Of a stretch of DNA of 64,000 bases, positions 15,689 to 24,448 are shown in pieces. Location of the stretch: NCBI RefSeq assembly GCF_020711255.1, contig NZ_JAJFAW010000001.1:62001-126000 (forward strand), read 5' to 3'. Numbering within the stretch: position 1 is the stretch's first letter; each line of letters begins with the position of its first letter. The DNA comes from Hymenobacter plasmatis (GTDB lineage Bacteria; Bacteroidota; Bacteroidia; Cytophagales; Hymenobacteraceae). A program made the position numbers and the translations under genes. The notes beneath the pieces are model-generated. The model worked only from the letters and a program-made list of their open reading frames with translations, was not told where the DNA came from and made no database searches.

Positions 15689-16888
15689 TTAGGCTTCCAG
15701 CACAAACCGGCCCACATCGGCCAAAGAGCCATCGGGAGCGGGCTGGCGTAGGTAGTGGGTGAGGTCGCGGTGCAGCCGCTCGAAAGGAAGGGGCTGCAGG
15801 AAGCCCCGGGCTCCTACGCTGCGCTCGGCCAACTGCAGCATGTCGAGGCAAATGGCTTCAATGGCGGTGCGCGTCATGTTGGCGTAGGCCACGGTGGCGT
15901 CGGCGGCTTCGGGCGTGGTGGCGCCCGGGCGGGTGGCGTGCTCGGCGGCGCCGCGCAGCCACTGCCGGCCGCTTTCCAGCCCAATGGCCATTTGGCCTAG
16001 GCGTTGGCGCTGGTAGGGGTCGTTGGTGCGGCCCAGGCCGCGCAGGAAAGCGCGGGTTTCCTCAAACACCGCTTCGGCCCCGCCCAGCTGCACGGCGGCA
16101 AACCGAATGGCCCCGCCGCTGAAGGCCGGCTGCCGGTAGTACGCGTTGGGCTCGCCAATGAAGTCGTCGGGCCCCAGCTCCAGCCCGGTCAAATTGGCGC
16201 GGAAGCTGGCGGTGGCGCGCATGCCCAGCGGCCGCCAGAAGGAGCGGTCCATTGCCGGCGGCTGGGTATCAGCCGGCAGCACAAACAGCTGCCAGCCCTG
16301 CCCATCGGGCAAGGCCCCGGTGATGAGCGGGCGCGCCAGGTGGCCGGCACCGGAGGCGAAGGTTTTGGCGCCGTGCAGGCGGTAGCGGCCACCTGCCAAA
16401 GGCTCCAGGCGCACGCCCTCGGCCGGGTCCTCGGTATTCCAGACGCCGAATAGCCGGCCGGCGCGGGCATCGGCGGCGTAGCGGCTCACCTGCGCGGCAC
16501 TGCCCAGCTGCTGAATGAGCTGCAGCGCGTTTACATGCCCTTCATATAGGCGTCCCACCGCCAGGTTGCCCCGCCCGATGTGCTGTAGTACCTGCAGTAG
16601 CTGCCCCGTGGCGGCTGGCTGGTGCAGGCCCGCGCCGCCCAGCGCGGGCGGCAGCGCCGCGGTGAGCAGTCCGGCCGCCTGCAGCCAGTCGAATTCCTGG
16701 GTAGGAAACGCGCCCACCACATCCGTCTCGGCCGCTTGGGCAAACAGGCGAGGGGCCAGTTGGGCTGCCGCGGTTTCTGCCTGCGCCGGACTAGCCAGGC
16801 GCGGCGCGGCGGGGCGGGCCGCCCGCTTGGGCTTAGCCCGTATTAGCTCCGGGGTGGCACCAGAATAAAGTAAAGGCTGGGCGGGCAT
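15689..16888 (-). CDS. Acyl-CoA dehydrogenase family protein
   Basis: The 399-residue flavoprotein has the helical N-domain (FDWLQAAGLLTAALPPALGGAGL), central beta domain (VWNTEDPAEGVRLEPLAGGRYRLHG split by turns; GAKTFASGAGH) and C-terminal helical bundle ending in SVGARGFLQPLPFERLHRDL, matching the acyl-CoA dehydrogenase fold. ATG 16888 is used rather than TTG 16903. The N-terminal 40 residues are alanine/arginine rich and untypical. It is first in the operon with the PIG-L and NodS-like genes, which argues for a biosynthetic acyl-chain desaturation role and against general beta-oxidation. No electron-transfer flavoprotein gene is nearby. Confidence 0.85.
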   Translation of the reverse strand: MPAQPLLYSGATPELIRAKPKRAARPAAPRLASPAQAETAAAQLAPRLFAQAAETDVVGAFPTQEFDWLQAAGLLTAALPPALGGAGLHQPAATGQLLQVLQHIGRGNLAVGRLYEGHVNALQLIQQLGSAAQVSRYAADARAGRLFGVWNTEDPAEGVRLEPLAGGRYRLHGAKTFASGAGHLARPLITGALPDGQGWQLFVLPADTQPPAMDRSFWRPLGMRATASFRANLTGLELGPDDFIGEPNAYYRQPAFSGGAIRFAAVQLGGAEAVFEETRAFLRGLGRTNDPYQRQRLGQMAIGLESGRQWLRGAAEHATRPGATTPEAADATVAYANMTRTAIEAICLDMLQLAERSVGARGFLQPLPFERLHRDLTHYLRQPAPDGSLADVGRFVLEA

Positions 16889-17027
16889 CTGCGTAGGAGG
16901 CAAGAGGGAAACTCTTAAAGTATAATTTGAAAAAGGGGCTAATGTTTAGGTTATGATGAAACCGACAGCGGGCAGGGTGGTAATAAATCGGTAATGCTCA
17001 CGCTAGGTGCCCGCCGAACGGCCGGTG

Positions 17028-17035
17028 TACCTTTG
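17028..17035 (+). promoter_or_regulatory. Bacteroidota -7 box TACCTTTG of purH
   Basis: This exact TAnnTTTG match ends 35 bases before the purH ATG at 17071. Confidence 0.68.
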
Positions 17036-17070
17036 CGGCGGCAATTCCGCCCTGCTTATTCGCCCGATTT

Positions 17071-18606
17071 ATGTCATCCCGTCCCATTCGCGCCGCGCTG
17101 CTTTCCGTGTACCACAAAGACCGGCTGGCACCCCTGGTGCAGGTGCTGCGGCAGCACGGCGTGACGCTGTACTCCACCGGCGGCACCCAGAAATTCCTGG
17201 AAGACGAGGGCGCGGAAGTAATGGCCGTGGAAGACCTTACCGGCTTCCCGGAGGTGTTTGGCGGCCGCGTAAAGACCCTGCACCCGAAGGTATTCGGCGG
17301 CATTCTGCACCGCCGCCACGAGGCCGGCGACTTGGCCCAGGCCGAGCAGCACGGCATTCCGCCCATCGACCTGGTAGTGGTCGATTTGTACCCTTTTGAA
17401 GAAACCGTGGCCAGCGGCGCCGACGAAGCCGACGTCATCGAGAAAATTGACATCGGCGGCATCTCTCTGCTGCGCGCCGCCGCCAAAAACTACCGTGACG
17501 TGCTGGTGGTGAGCAGCCGCGACCAATACGCCGCCGTAACCGAGCTGCTAATGGCCAAAAACGGCGCCACCGACCTCGAAGACCGCCGCCAGTACGCCGC
17601 CGCTGCCTTCGCCACTACCTCGCACTACGACACCGAAATTTTCGGCTACCTGAGCCAGGGCACCGCCGTGGCCGGTACCGTGCTGCGCATCAGCGCCCAG
17701 CCCGCCACGCCGCTGCGCTACGGCGAAAACCCCCACCAGGCCGGCACTTTCTACGGCGACCTCTCGGCCCTGTTTGACCAGCTCCACGGCAAGCAGCTCA
17801 GCTACAACAACCTCGTGGACGTAGACGCCGCCGTGGCCCTGATGGCCGAGTTTGCCGACGGCCAGCCTGCCTGCGCCATCCTCAAGCACACCAACGCCTG
17901 CGGCGTGGCCCAGGCCGCCACGCTGCACGACGCCTACCTGCACGCCCTGAGCTGCGACCCGGTTTCGGCCTTCGGCGGCGTCATCATTGTCAATAAGGAA
18001 GTGGACGCAGCCACGGCCGCCGAGCTCAACCAGCTGTTTTTCGAGGTGTTGATTGCCCCGAGCTTCGCGGCCGATGCCCTGCTCGTGCTGCAAAGCAAGA
18101 AAAACCGGATTCTGCTGCGGCAAAAGCCGGTGCAGTTCCCAGCCAAGCAGGTTAAGACCCTGCTCAACGGCTTTATCGAGCAGGATGCTGACCGCCAGAC
18201 CGAAACCGCGGCCAACTTCCGCGTCGTTACGAAGTCGGCTCCTACCGAAGAGGAAACGGTGGCGCTGGAGTTTGCCGGTAAAATCTGCAAGCACACCAAG
18301 AGCAATACCATTGTGCTGGCCCGGGCGGGCCAGCTGCTGGCGTCCGGCGTGGGCCAAACCTCCCGCGTAGATGCCCTGCGCCAAGCCATTGAGAAGGCCC
18401 GCAGCTTTGGGTTCGACCTGCACGGCGCCGTGATGGCGTCGGATGCCTTCTTCCCTTTTTCCGACTGCGTGGAAATTGCCGGGTCAGCCGGTATTCGCGC
18501 CGTGGTGCAGCCCGGTGGCTCCATCAAAGACGCCGACAGCATCCGCGCCTGCGACGAGTTGGGCATGGCCATGGTGCTCACCGGCGTGCGCCACTTCAAG
18601 CACTAG
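17071..18606 (+). CDS. purH: Bifunctional AICAR transformylase / IMP cyclohydrolase
   Basis: The 511-residue PurH catalyses the last two steps of IMP synthesis. The N-terminal cyclohydrolase domain (about 1-145) shows ALLSVYHKDRL, STGGTQKFLE, GGRVKTLHPKVFGGIL and EKIDIGGISLLRAAAKN. The C-terminal transformylase domain shows LRYGENPHQAGTFYG, AILKHTNACGVA (catalytic K-H) and ASDAFFPFSDCVE. Length is normal. It has its own promoter and terminator and so appears monocistronic. A purH upstream of mreB is an arrangement I associate with Hymenobacter relatives, but that link is from memory. Confidence 0.97.
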   Translation: MSSRPIRAALLSVYHKDRLAPLVQVLRQHGVTLYSTGGTQKFLEDEGAEVMAVEDLTGFPEVFGGRVKTLHPKVFGGILHRRHEAGDLAQAEQHGIPPIDLVVVDLYPFEETVASGADEADVIEKIDIGGISLLRAAAKNYRDVLVVSSRDQYAAVTELLMAKNGATDLEDRRQYAAAAFATTSHYDTEIFGYLSQGTAVAGTVLRISAQPATPLRYGENPHQAGTFYGDLSALFDQLHGKQLSYNNLVDVDAAVALMAEFADGQPACAILKHTNACGVAQAATLHDAYLHALSCDPVSAFGGVIIVNKEVDAATAAELNQLFFEVLIAPSFAADALLVLQSKKNRILLRQKPVQFPAKQVKTLLNGFIEQDADRQTETAANFRVVTKSAPTEEETVALEFAGKICKHTKSNTIVLARAGQLLASGVGQTSRVDALRQAIEKARSFGFDLHGAVMASDAFFPFSDCVEIAGSAGIRAVVQPGGSIKDADSIRACDELGMAMVLTGVRHFKH

Positions 18607-18670
18607 CCCAATTTTGAGGGGCGGGAGAGGACAGCATTTCGCCTTTTTTAGCTCCACTAATTAGAAATAA

Positions 18671-18712
18671 AAAAAGCCCCGCCAGCTACCAAGCCGGCGG
18701 GGCTTTTTTTGT
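18671..18712 (+). terminator. Intrinsic terminator of purH
   Basis: AAAAAGCCCCGCC (18671-18683) pairs with GGCGGGGCTTTTT (18696-18708), followed by further T. Confidence 0.92.
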
Positions 18713-18838
18713 GCGGCGTGCCCCAACAGCTTCTTGGGGCCTAAAGCACGGAGGGTGCCGTTGCTCGGGCGCCGACGGTTGGGCTTGGGCTGCTCAGACA
18801 GCCCGGAAGTTATGTTTAACCTCAGCCAAAACCTTCCG

Positions 18839-18846
18839 TACCTTTG
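18839..18846 (+). promoter_or_regulatory. Bacteroidota -7 box TACCTTTG of mreB
   Basis: This exact match lies 54 bases before ATG 18901. It supports that start over the upstream in-frame ATG 18844, which would overlap the box. Confidence 0.68.
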
Positions 18847-18900
18847 CCCATTATTTTGCCCAGGCTCCTGCCGGGGCTTCGCCTTATTGCAGCTAACTCA

Positions 18901-19926
18901 ATGGGTTTCTTTAATTTCCTTACCAGCGATATAGCCATAGACCTGGGTACCGCTAATACGCTCATCATTCACAACGATAAAATCGTGGTGGACGAGCCGA
19001 GCATCATTGCAAAAGACCGAACCACGAATAAAGTCATCGCGGTGGGCCGCCAGGCCCAGCAGATGCACGAAAAAACCCACGACAACATCCGGACCATCCG
19101 GCCGCTGAAAGACGGGGTTATTGCCGATTTCCACGCCGCCGAGGAAATGATTAAGGGCATGATTAAGATGATTGACACGCGGACCCGGCTGTTTCAGCCC
19201 TCGCACCGCATGGTCATCTGCATTCCCTCGGGCATTACCGAAGTAGAAAAGCGCGCCGTACGGGACTCCGCCGAGCACGCCGGGGCCAAGGAAGTGTGGA
19301 TGATTCAGGAGCCCATGGCCGCCGCCATCGGCATCGGCATCGACGTGGAGCAGCCCGTGGGCTCGATGATTATCGACATCGGAGGCGGCACCACCGAAAT
19401 TGCGGTGATTGCCTTGTCGGGTATTGTGTGCGACCAGTCCATCAAAACGGCCGGCGACGTCTTCAACCAGGACATTCTCGACTACATGCGCCGGCAGCAC
19501 AACCTGCTCATCGGCGAGCGTTCGGCCGAGCGCATCAAAATTGAAGTAGGCGCCGCCCTTACCGAGCTCGACGTGCCGCCGCCCGACCACGAAGTGCGCG
19601 GCCGCGACCTGATGACCGGCATTCCGAAAGTAATTAAAGTGACCTTCTCGGAAATTGCCATTGCCCTCGATAAATCGGTGGCAAAAATTGAAGAAGCCGT
19701 ATTGAAAGCCCTGGAAATATCGCCGCCCGAATTGTCGGCCGATATTTACGAGAACGGCATTCACCTCACCGGCGGCGGCGCCCTGCTGCGCGGCCTCGAC
19801 AAGCGCCTGGCGGCTAAAACCAAGCTGCCCATTCACATTGCCGAAGACCCGCTGCGCGCCGTGGTGCGTGGCACCGGCAAGGCCATTAAAGACATTCAGG
19901 CCTTTAAAGGCGTACTGCTGACGTAA
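18901..19926 (+). CDS. mreB: Rod-shape-determining actin homologue MreB
   Basis: The 341-residue cytoskeletal ATPase begins GFFNFLTSDIAIDLGTANTL (phosphate 1 motif). It also shows PLKDGVIADF, CIPSGITEVEKRAV, EPMAAAIGIGI, IIDIGGGTTEIAV (phosphate 2) and HLTGGGALLRGLD (adenosine motif). MreB filaments guide the elongation machinery with MreC, MreD and PBP2, all encoded downstream. The promoter box and the start of homology both favour ATG 18901. The gap to mreC holds a palindrome, not a simple operon junction. Confidence 0.97.
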   Translation: MGFFNFLTSDIAIDLGTANTLIIHNDKIVVDEPSIIAKDRTTNKVIAVGRQAQQMHEKTHDNIRTIRPLKDGVIADFHAAEEMIKGMIKMIDTRTRLFQPSHRMVICIPSGITEVEKRAVRDSAEHAGAKEVWMIQEPMAAAIGIGIDVEQPVGSMIIDIGGGTTEIAVIALSGIVCDQSIKTAGDVFNQDILDYMRRQHNLLIGERSAERIKIEVGAALTELDVPPPDHEVRGRDLMTGIPKVIKVTFSEIAIALDKSVAKIEEAVLKALEISPPELSADIYENGIHLTGGGALLRGLDKRLAAKTKLPIHIAEDPLRAVVRGTGKAIKDIQAFKGVLLT

Positions 19927-19947
19927 TTTTGGGCTAAAGTACCCGTT

Positions 19948-20037
19948 CGTCATGCTGAGCGCAGCCGAAGCATCTCTACCGCGAGAGTAATTAATTACTA
20001 CTGAGGTAAAGATGCTTCGGCTGCGCTCAGCATGACG
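19948..20037. repeat. GTCATGC-type intergenic palindrome, copy 2
   Basis: Arms 19948-19974 and 20011-20037 are perfect 27-base complements (CGTCATGCTGAGCGCAGCCG...). The repeat sits between mreB and mreC. Confidence 0.9.
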
Positions 20038-20070
20038 TTCTTAATTACTGTAATCAATTAAAATACCCCC

Positions 20071-21009
20071 GTGCGGAATTTATTTCTATTCCTGTTTCGC
20101 TTTCGCGGGGTGTTGGTATTTGGCTTGTTGGAAATAATTAGCCTGTATTTATTTGTCACCAATAACTCGTACCAACGGGCAGCATTTTTTAATTCGGCTA
20201 ACTCCTACGCGGGCCAGGTGCTGGCCAAGCGCACGCAGGTGGCCGACTACTTCCATTTGGCCGAGATGAACAAGCAGCTGGCGACTGAAAATGCCGCCTT
20301 GCGCCAGCAGCTCTACCTGCCCGATACCATTGGCCGCGAAGCCGATTCGGTGGCCGTACCCCCGGCCCTCACCGACTCGCTGCACCGCATTCGCTACCAA
20401 CGGCCGGCGGCCAAGCCCGATACAATTCTGCTCGGTTTGCAGCGGCTAGCGGCCCGGGACCCAAGTTATCCACTTATTCCGGCCCGGGTTATCAACAATA
20501 TGCTCCGGAATGTGGACAACTTCCTCACGTTGAACGTGGGCAGCGTCAACGGCGTGCGCCCTGGCCTGGGCGTGATAGCGGCCAACGGGGTAGTGGGCCG
20601 CGTGAAAGTGGTGAGCGAGCACTACGCCACCGTCACCAGCCTGCTCAACTCCAAAACCAGCATTGCCTCCAAGATTAAGCGCGACGGCACGTTTGGCACC
20701 ATTCGCTGGGAGGGCGACGACCCCACCCACGCCACCCTCGACAACGTGCTGCGCGAGACCCGCTTGGTGAAGGGCGACACCGTGGTGACGTCTGGCTACA
20801 ACGCGGTGTTCCCCGAAGGCATCTTCATTGGCACCATCGACTCCTTCGTCAAAGAACCCGACAAGAATTTCTGGACGATACGGGTGCGACTGGGCGTCAA
20901 CTTTGGCAACCTGACGCATGTGTACGTGGTAACGCCCCGGCCCAAGGCCGAGCGCGACACCGTGGAAGCCCACGCGGGACTGAAAGTGGAAGGAGCCCCC
21001 CGCCCATGA
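20071..21009 (+). CDS. mreC: Rod-shape-determining protein MreC
   Basis: The 312-residue protein has one N-terminal membrane segment (VLVFGLLEIISLYLFVTNN, about 14-32). A short coiled coil follows (EMNKQLATENAALRQQL, about 66-82), then the periplasmic beta domains with PARVINNMLRNVDNFLTLNVGS, GVVGRVKVVSEHYATVTSLL and VVTSGYNAVFPEGIFIGTI. MreC scaffolds the elongasome and activates PBP2. The start is GTG at 20071 (VRNLFLFLFRF read as Met); no ATG precedes it in frame. It overlaps mreD by ATGA (21006-21009). Confidence 0.95.
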   Translation: MRNLFLFLFRFRGVLVFGLLEIISLYLFVTNNSYQRAAFFNSANSYAGQVLAKRTQVADYFHLAEMNKQLATENAALRQQLYLPDTIGREADSVAVPPALTDSLHRIRYQRPAAKPDTILLGLQRLAARDPSYPLIPARVINNMLRNVDNFLTLNVGSVNGVRPGLGVIAANGVVGRVKVVSEHYATVTSLLNSKTSIASKIKRDGTFGTIRWEGDDPTHATLDNVLRETRLVKGDTVVTSGYNAVFPEGIFIGTIDSFVKEPDKNFWTIRVRLGVNFGNLTHVYVVTPRPKAERDTVEAHAGLKVEGAPRP

Positions 21010-21533
21010 GTGGACTGCGGTTTATCCTGATACAGACCATACGCTTTCTCATCTACGCGGGGGTGCACGTGCTGCTCATCAGCCGGCTGGTGCTGTTCGA
21101 CCTGGGCTGGTGCTTTTTTTACCTGGGCTTCCTGTTGTTTTTGCCCATCGCCACGCCCATTGTAGTGCAGCTGCTGCTGTCCTTCGGCATGGGCCTCACG
21201 ATGGACATTTTCTACGACACGGGCGGGCTGCACGCGGCGGCGGCGGTGCTGCTCGGCTTCCTGCGGCCCTGGGTGCTGCGCCTGCTCACCCCGCGCGACG
21301 GCTACGACAGCGCCGATACCGTGAACGTGCACCAGATGGGCTGGCAGTGGTTTAGCGTGTACCTGCTCCTGCTAGTGCTGATGCACCACGCGGCTTTTTT
21401 TCTGCTGGAGCTGGGCAGTTTCCGCCACATCGGCCTTACGCTCGGAAAAATTCTGGTGAGTGCACTCTTTACCAGTCTTGCGTTGTTGATTGTGCAACTG
21501 CTGTTCTTCCCCGTGCGAAGGGGCCGGAGCTAG
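21006..21533 (+). CDS. mreD: Rod-shape-determining membrane protein MreD
   Basis: The 175-residue polytopic inner-membrane protein has about five hydrophobic segments (FLIYAGVHVLLISRLVLF, YLGFLLFLPIATPIVVQLLLS, AAAVLLGFLRPWVL, WFSVYLLLLVLMHHAAFFLLEL, ILVSALFTSLALLIVQLLFF). Between segments it carries the family stretch GLTMDIFYDTGGLHA. The four-base overlap with mreC indicates translational coupling. MreD partners MreC in the elongation complex. Confidence 0.92.
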   Translation: MSGLRFILIQTIRFLIYAGVHVLLISRLVLFDLGWCFFYLGFLLFLPIATPIVVQLLLSFGMGLTMDIFYDTGGLHAAAAVLLGFLRPWVLRLLTPRDGYDSADTVNVHQMGWQWFSVYLLLLVLMHHAAFFLLELGSFRHIGLTLGKILVSALFTSLALLIVQLLFFPVRRGRS

Positions 21534-21620
21534 CGGTTTGGCCCAATATTATCAGGGAACATCAGGCTTCTTCTCGCGTTGGCGCTGCGGGAGCTTATCG
21601 AGTGTGCTGTTAACTTCATT

Positions 21621-21679
21621 GATTGTAATAGTTGAGATTGTAATAGTTGAGCAGTAGAGATGCTTCGGCTGCGCTCAGC
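21621..21679. repeat. 15-base tandem duplication followed by a half palindrome
   Basis: GATTGTAATAGTTGA occurs twice in tandem (21621-21635, 21636-21650). Immediately after, 21654-21679 is one arm of the GTCATGC-type palindrome (AGATGCTTCGGCTGCGCTCA) without its partner. It lies between mreD and mrdA. Confidence 0.8.
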
Positions 21680-21707
21680 CTTTCCCCTTTTATAGTATAG
21701 AAAACCG

Positions 21708-23543
21708 ATGCAATACCTGGAAGGCCGGAAATACGTCGTACAAGGCATTTTTCTGGTAGTCGCCCTTATTTTCCTGACGCGGCTGTTTTTCATGCAGGTG
21801 CTGGATGGCACTTATAAGCTGGCAGCCGACAAAAACACCCTGCAGCGCATCGTTCAGACGCCGTACCGGGGGCTTATTTACGACCGCAAAGACCACCTGC
21901 TGGTGCAGAACACCGCGGTGTACGACCTGGTGGTGGTGCCCCGCGAGGTGAAGCAGCTCGACTCAGCCCGTTTCTGCGAGCTACTGCAGATTCCGATTGA
22001 AGGCTTGCGCACCAGCTTGCGAGCGGCTAAAAAATACTCGCGCAACAAGCCCTCGCCAATAGTTCAAAACCTGACCACGCCCGATTTGGCGGCTATTCTT
22101 GACCGACTAGGCGATTTTCCGGGCTTTCATATTAAAGACCGCATGGCGCGGGCCTACCGCACGCCCAACCTGGCGCACGCCCTGGGCTACGTGGGCGCCA
22201 TCACGCCGGCCTTTCTGGAGAAGCCCAAGTACGCCAAGTACCAGGCCGGCGAGAACATCGGCATTTCGGGACTGGAGTCTTACTACGAGCAAACCCTGAT
22301 GGGGCGGCGCGGCGTGCAGTACAAGATGGTGAACGTGCGCGGCGTGGAGAAGGGCAAGTTCCGCGGCGGGGAGTTCGACACGCTCTCGGTGGCCGGGCAG
22401 GACCTGCACCTGAGCATCGACGCCGAACTGCAAGCTTATGGCGAAAAGCTGCTGGCCGGCCGGCGGGGCTCCATTGTGGCCATCGACCCCAAGACGGGGG
22501 AGATACTGGCGTTTGTGTCGGCGCCGCACTACGACCCCAAGCTGCTGACGGGCAAGGGCTCGGGCAACCGCTACATGGCCCTGCTCAACAACCCCGACCG
22601 CCCGCTCTTCGACCGTCCGCTGATGGCGACCTACCCGCCGGGCTCGGTATTCAAGCTGGTGAACGAGCTGGTGGCGCTGCAGTTGGGCGTGGTAAAGCCC
22701 AGCACGGGCTTCGAATGCAACCAGCGCCTGGTGCACTGTACCCACCAGCACGAGTACCCGGCCAACGTGAGCATTGCCATTAAAAACAGCTGCAACCCGT
22801 ATTTCTACCAGGTAATGCGCGCCGCAGTGGTGCGCGGGCAGTCGCCCAACCGCTTCGAAGACGCCCGCCTCGGCCTGGGCCAATGGCAGAAAATGGTGAA
22901 GTCCTTCGGCCTGGGCGAGAAGTTGGGCGTGGACATGTCGCAGGAGAAGCGCGGTCTTATTCCCTCGCCCGAGTTCTACGATAAGCTGCGCGGCTACCAC
23001 CACTGGAACTTCAAAACTGTGTATTCGCTCAGCATCGGGCAGGGCGAAATCGGCATCACCGGCCTGCAAATGGCCAACGTACTGGCCACCATCGCCAACC
23101 GGGGCTACTACTACACGCCGCATTTTGTGCGCGGCATCGGCAACGGCGGCCCGCTGCCGCAGTACCGCGAGCGGCATTACACGGCCGTCGACACCACGTT
23201 GTTTAAGTACATCATCCCCGGCATGCAAATGGTGGTGGACGGCAAGGGCGGTACCGGCAACCTGGCTTCGTTGGCTCAATTCGGCATTTCGGTGGCCGGC
23301 AAAACCGGCACCGTGCAAAACCCGCACGGCTTTGACCACGCCACGTTTGCCGCCTTTGCCCCCGTAGAAGCTCCCAAAATTGCCATCGCCGTCTTCATCG
23401 AAAACAGCGGTTTTGGCGGCGTTAGCGCGGCCCCGGCCGCCGGCCTCATGATAGAGCAGTACCTGCGCGGCAAGGTGGCACCCCACCGCAAAACCTGGGA
23501 AAACTGGGTGATGTACGGCGACTTCACCAAGCACCTGCACTAG
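21708..23543 (+). CDS. mrdA: Penicillin-binding protein 2 (elongation transpeptidase)
   Basis: The 611-residue class B PBP has an N-terminal anchor (YVVQGIFLVVALIFLTRLFF, about 9-28) and a pedestal region (RGLIYDRKDHLLVQN). The transpeptidase domain shows SVFK (S313, K316), SCN (S361-N363) and KTGT (K532). It crosslinks new peptidoglycan in the lateral wall. It follows mreBCD as expected, but the usual glycosyltransferase partner rodA is not next to it; a short-chain reductase gene follows instead. Confidence 0.96.
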   Translation: MQYLEGRKYVVQGIFLVVALIFLTRLFFMQVLDGTYKLAADKNTLQRIVQTPYRGLIYDRKDHLLVQNTAVYDLVVVPREVKQLDSARFCELLQIPIEGLRTSLRAAKKYSRNKPSPIVQNLTTPDLAAILDRLGDFPGFHIKDRMARAYRTPNLAHALGYVGAITPAFLEKPKYAKYQAGENIGISGLESYYEQTLMGRRGVQYKMVNVRGVEKGKFRGGEFDTLSVAGQDLHLSIDAELQAYGEKLLAGRRGSIVAIDPKTGEILAFVSAPHYDPKLLTGKGSGNRYMALLNNPDRPLFDRPLMATYPPGSVFKLVNELVALQLGVVKPSTGFECNQRLVHCTHQHEYPANVSIAIKNSCNPYFYQVMRAAVVRGQSPNRFEDARLGLGQWQKMVKSFGLGEKLGVDMSQEKRGLIPSPEFYDKLRGYHHWNFKTVYSLSIGQGEIGITGLQMANVLATIANRGYYYTPHFVRGIGNGGPLPQYRERHYTAVDTTLFKYIIPGMQMVVDGKGGTGNLASLAQFGISVAGKTGTVQNPHGFDHATFAAFAPVEAPKIAIAVFIENSGFGGVSAAPAAGLMIEQYLRGKVAPHRKTWENWVMYGDFTKHLH

Positions 23544-23634
23544 CCGTATATAGGCGCGAAATGCAAACGCAGCCCAACCCTGGCCCCGTTTGAGAGTTAT
23601 ATAGGAACGTAACTCTTCAATATTTTAGCTCAAT

Positions 23635-24351
23635 ATGGAATCTCTGCAAGGAAAAGTCGCCCTGGTCACGGGCGCGGGCAAAGGCATTGGTCGGGCCGTG
23701 GCCCTGGCACTGGCCGCCGAAGGCGTGAGCGTGGGCCTGCTGGCGCGTACCGATAGCGACCTGCAAGTGCTGGCGGCCGAAATCATCGCCAACGGCGGCA
23801 TCGTGGCCACCGCCGTGGCCGACGTAGCCGACCGCACCGCCGTGAACGTGGCCGTGGCCAAGCTCCACCAGGACCTGGGCCCGATTGACATCCTCATCAA
23901 CAACGCCGGCATCGGCAGCTTCGCCAAGTTTCTGGAAATGGAGCCGGAGCAGTGGGAGCACATCATCCAGGTCAACGTGCTCGGGACGTACTACGTCACC
24001 CGGGCCGTGCTGCCGGACATGATAGGGCGCCAGACCGGCGACATCATAAACATTTCCTCGACGTCGGGGCAGCGGGCCGCAGCCGGCAGCAGTGCCTACA
24101 GCGCCTCCAAGTTTGCCGTGCTCGGCCTCACCGAGGCACTGATGCAGGAGGTGCGCAAGCACAACATCCGCGTATCGGCCCTCACGCCCAGCACCGTGGC
24201 CACGCCCCTGGCCCTGGAAAACAAGCTCACCGACGGCAACCCTGAGAAGGTGATGCAGCCGGAAGACTTGGCCGAATTCATCGTGGCCCAGCTCAAGCTC
24301 AACCGTCGCATCTTTATCAAAGAAGCCGGAATGTGGTCCACGAATCCCTAA
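23635..24351 (+). CDS. Short-chain dehydrogenase/reductase, 3-ketoacyl-ACP reductase-like
   Basis: The 238-residue NADP(H)-dependent SDR has the cofactor motif TGAGKGIG (12-19), NNAG (89-92) and the catalytic serine region NISSTSG (S142). The YSASK pair is Y155/K159. It resembles FabG but diverges at the C-terminus ([13 protein letters not shown]), where a FabG would have a terminal Gly/Met-rich segment. The substrate is not fixed by sequence. It is separated from mrdA by 91 bases containing TTAGCTCAA at 23625. Confidence 0.88.
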   Translation: MESLQGKVALVTGAGKGIGRAVALALAAEGVSVGLLARTDSDLQVLAAEIIANGGIVATAVADVADRTAVNVAVAKLHQDLGPIDILINNAGIGSFAKFLEMEPEQWEHIIQVNVLGTYYVTRAVLPDMIGRQTGDIINISSTSGQRAAAGSSAYSASKFAVLGLTEALMQEVRKHNIRVSALTPSTVATPLALENKLTDGNPEKVMQPEDLAEFIVAQLKLNRRIFIKEAGMWSTNP

Positions 24352-24370
24352 TCGGGATTTTAATAATTAA

Positions 24371-24412
24371 CAAAGAGCCCTCGCAACTTACGTAGCGAGG
24401 GCTCTTTGCTTT
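24371..24412 (+). terminator. Intrinsic terminator after the SDR gene
   Basis: CAAAGAGCCCTCGC (24371-24384) pairs with GCGAGGGCTCTTTG (24395-24408), followed by CTTTTT. It may act in both directions, since the dipeptidase gene converges from the right. Confidence 0.9.
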
Positions 24413-24448
24413 TTAGGAAATTGAGCTAAAAAGGCAGGCGCTGTTCAG

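Noticed and set aside
21621..21650. Possible start of a CRISPR or iteron array
   Set aside because: Only two 15-base units without spacers; no cas genes or replication gene nearby.
22107..23540. 477-codon minus-strand frame opposite mrdA
   Set aside because: Antisense shadow of a well-defined PBP2 with all three catalytic motifs.
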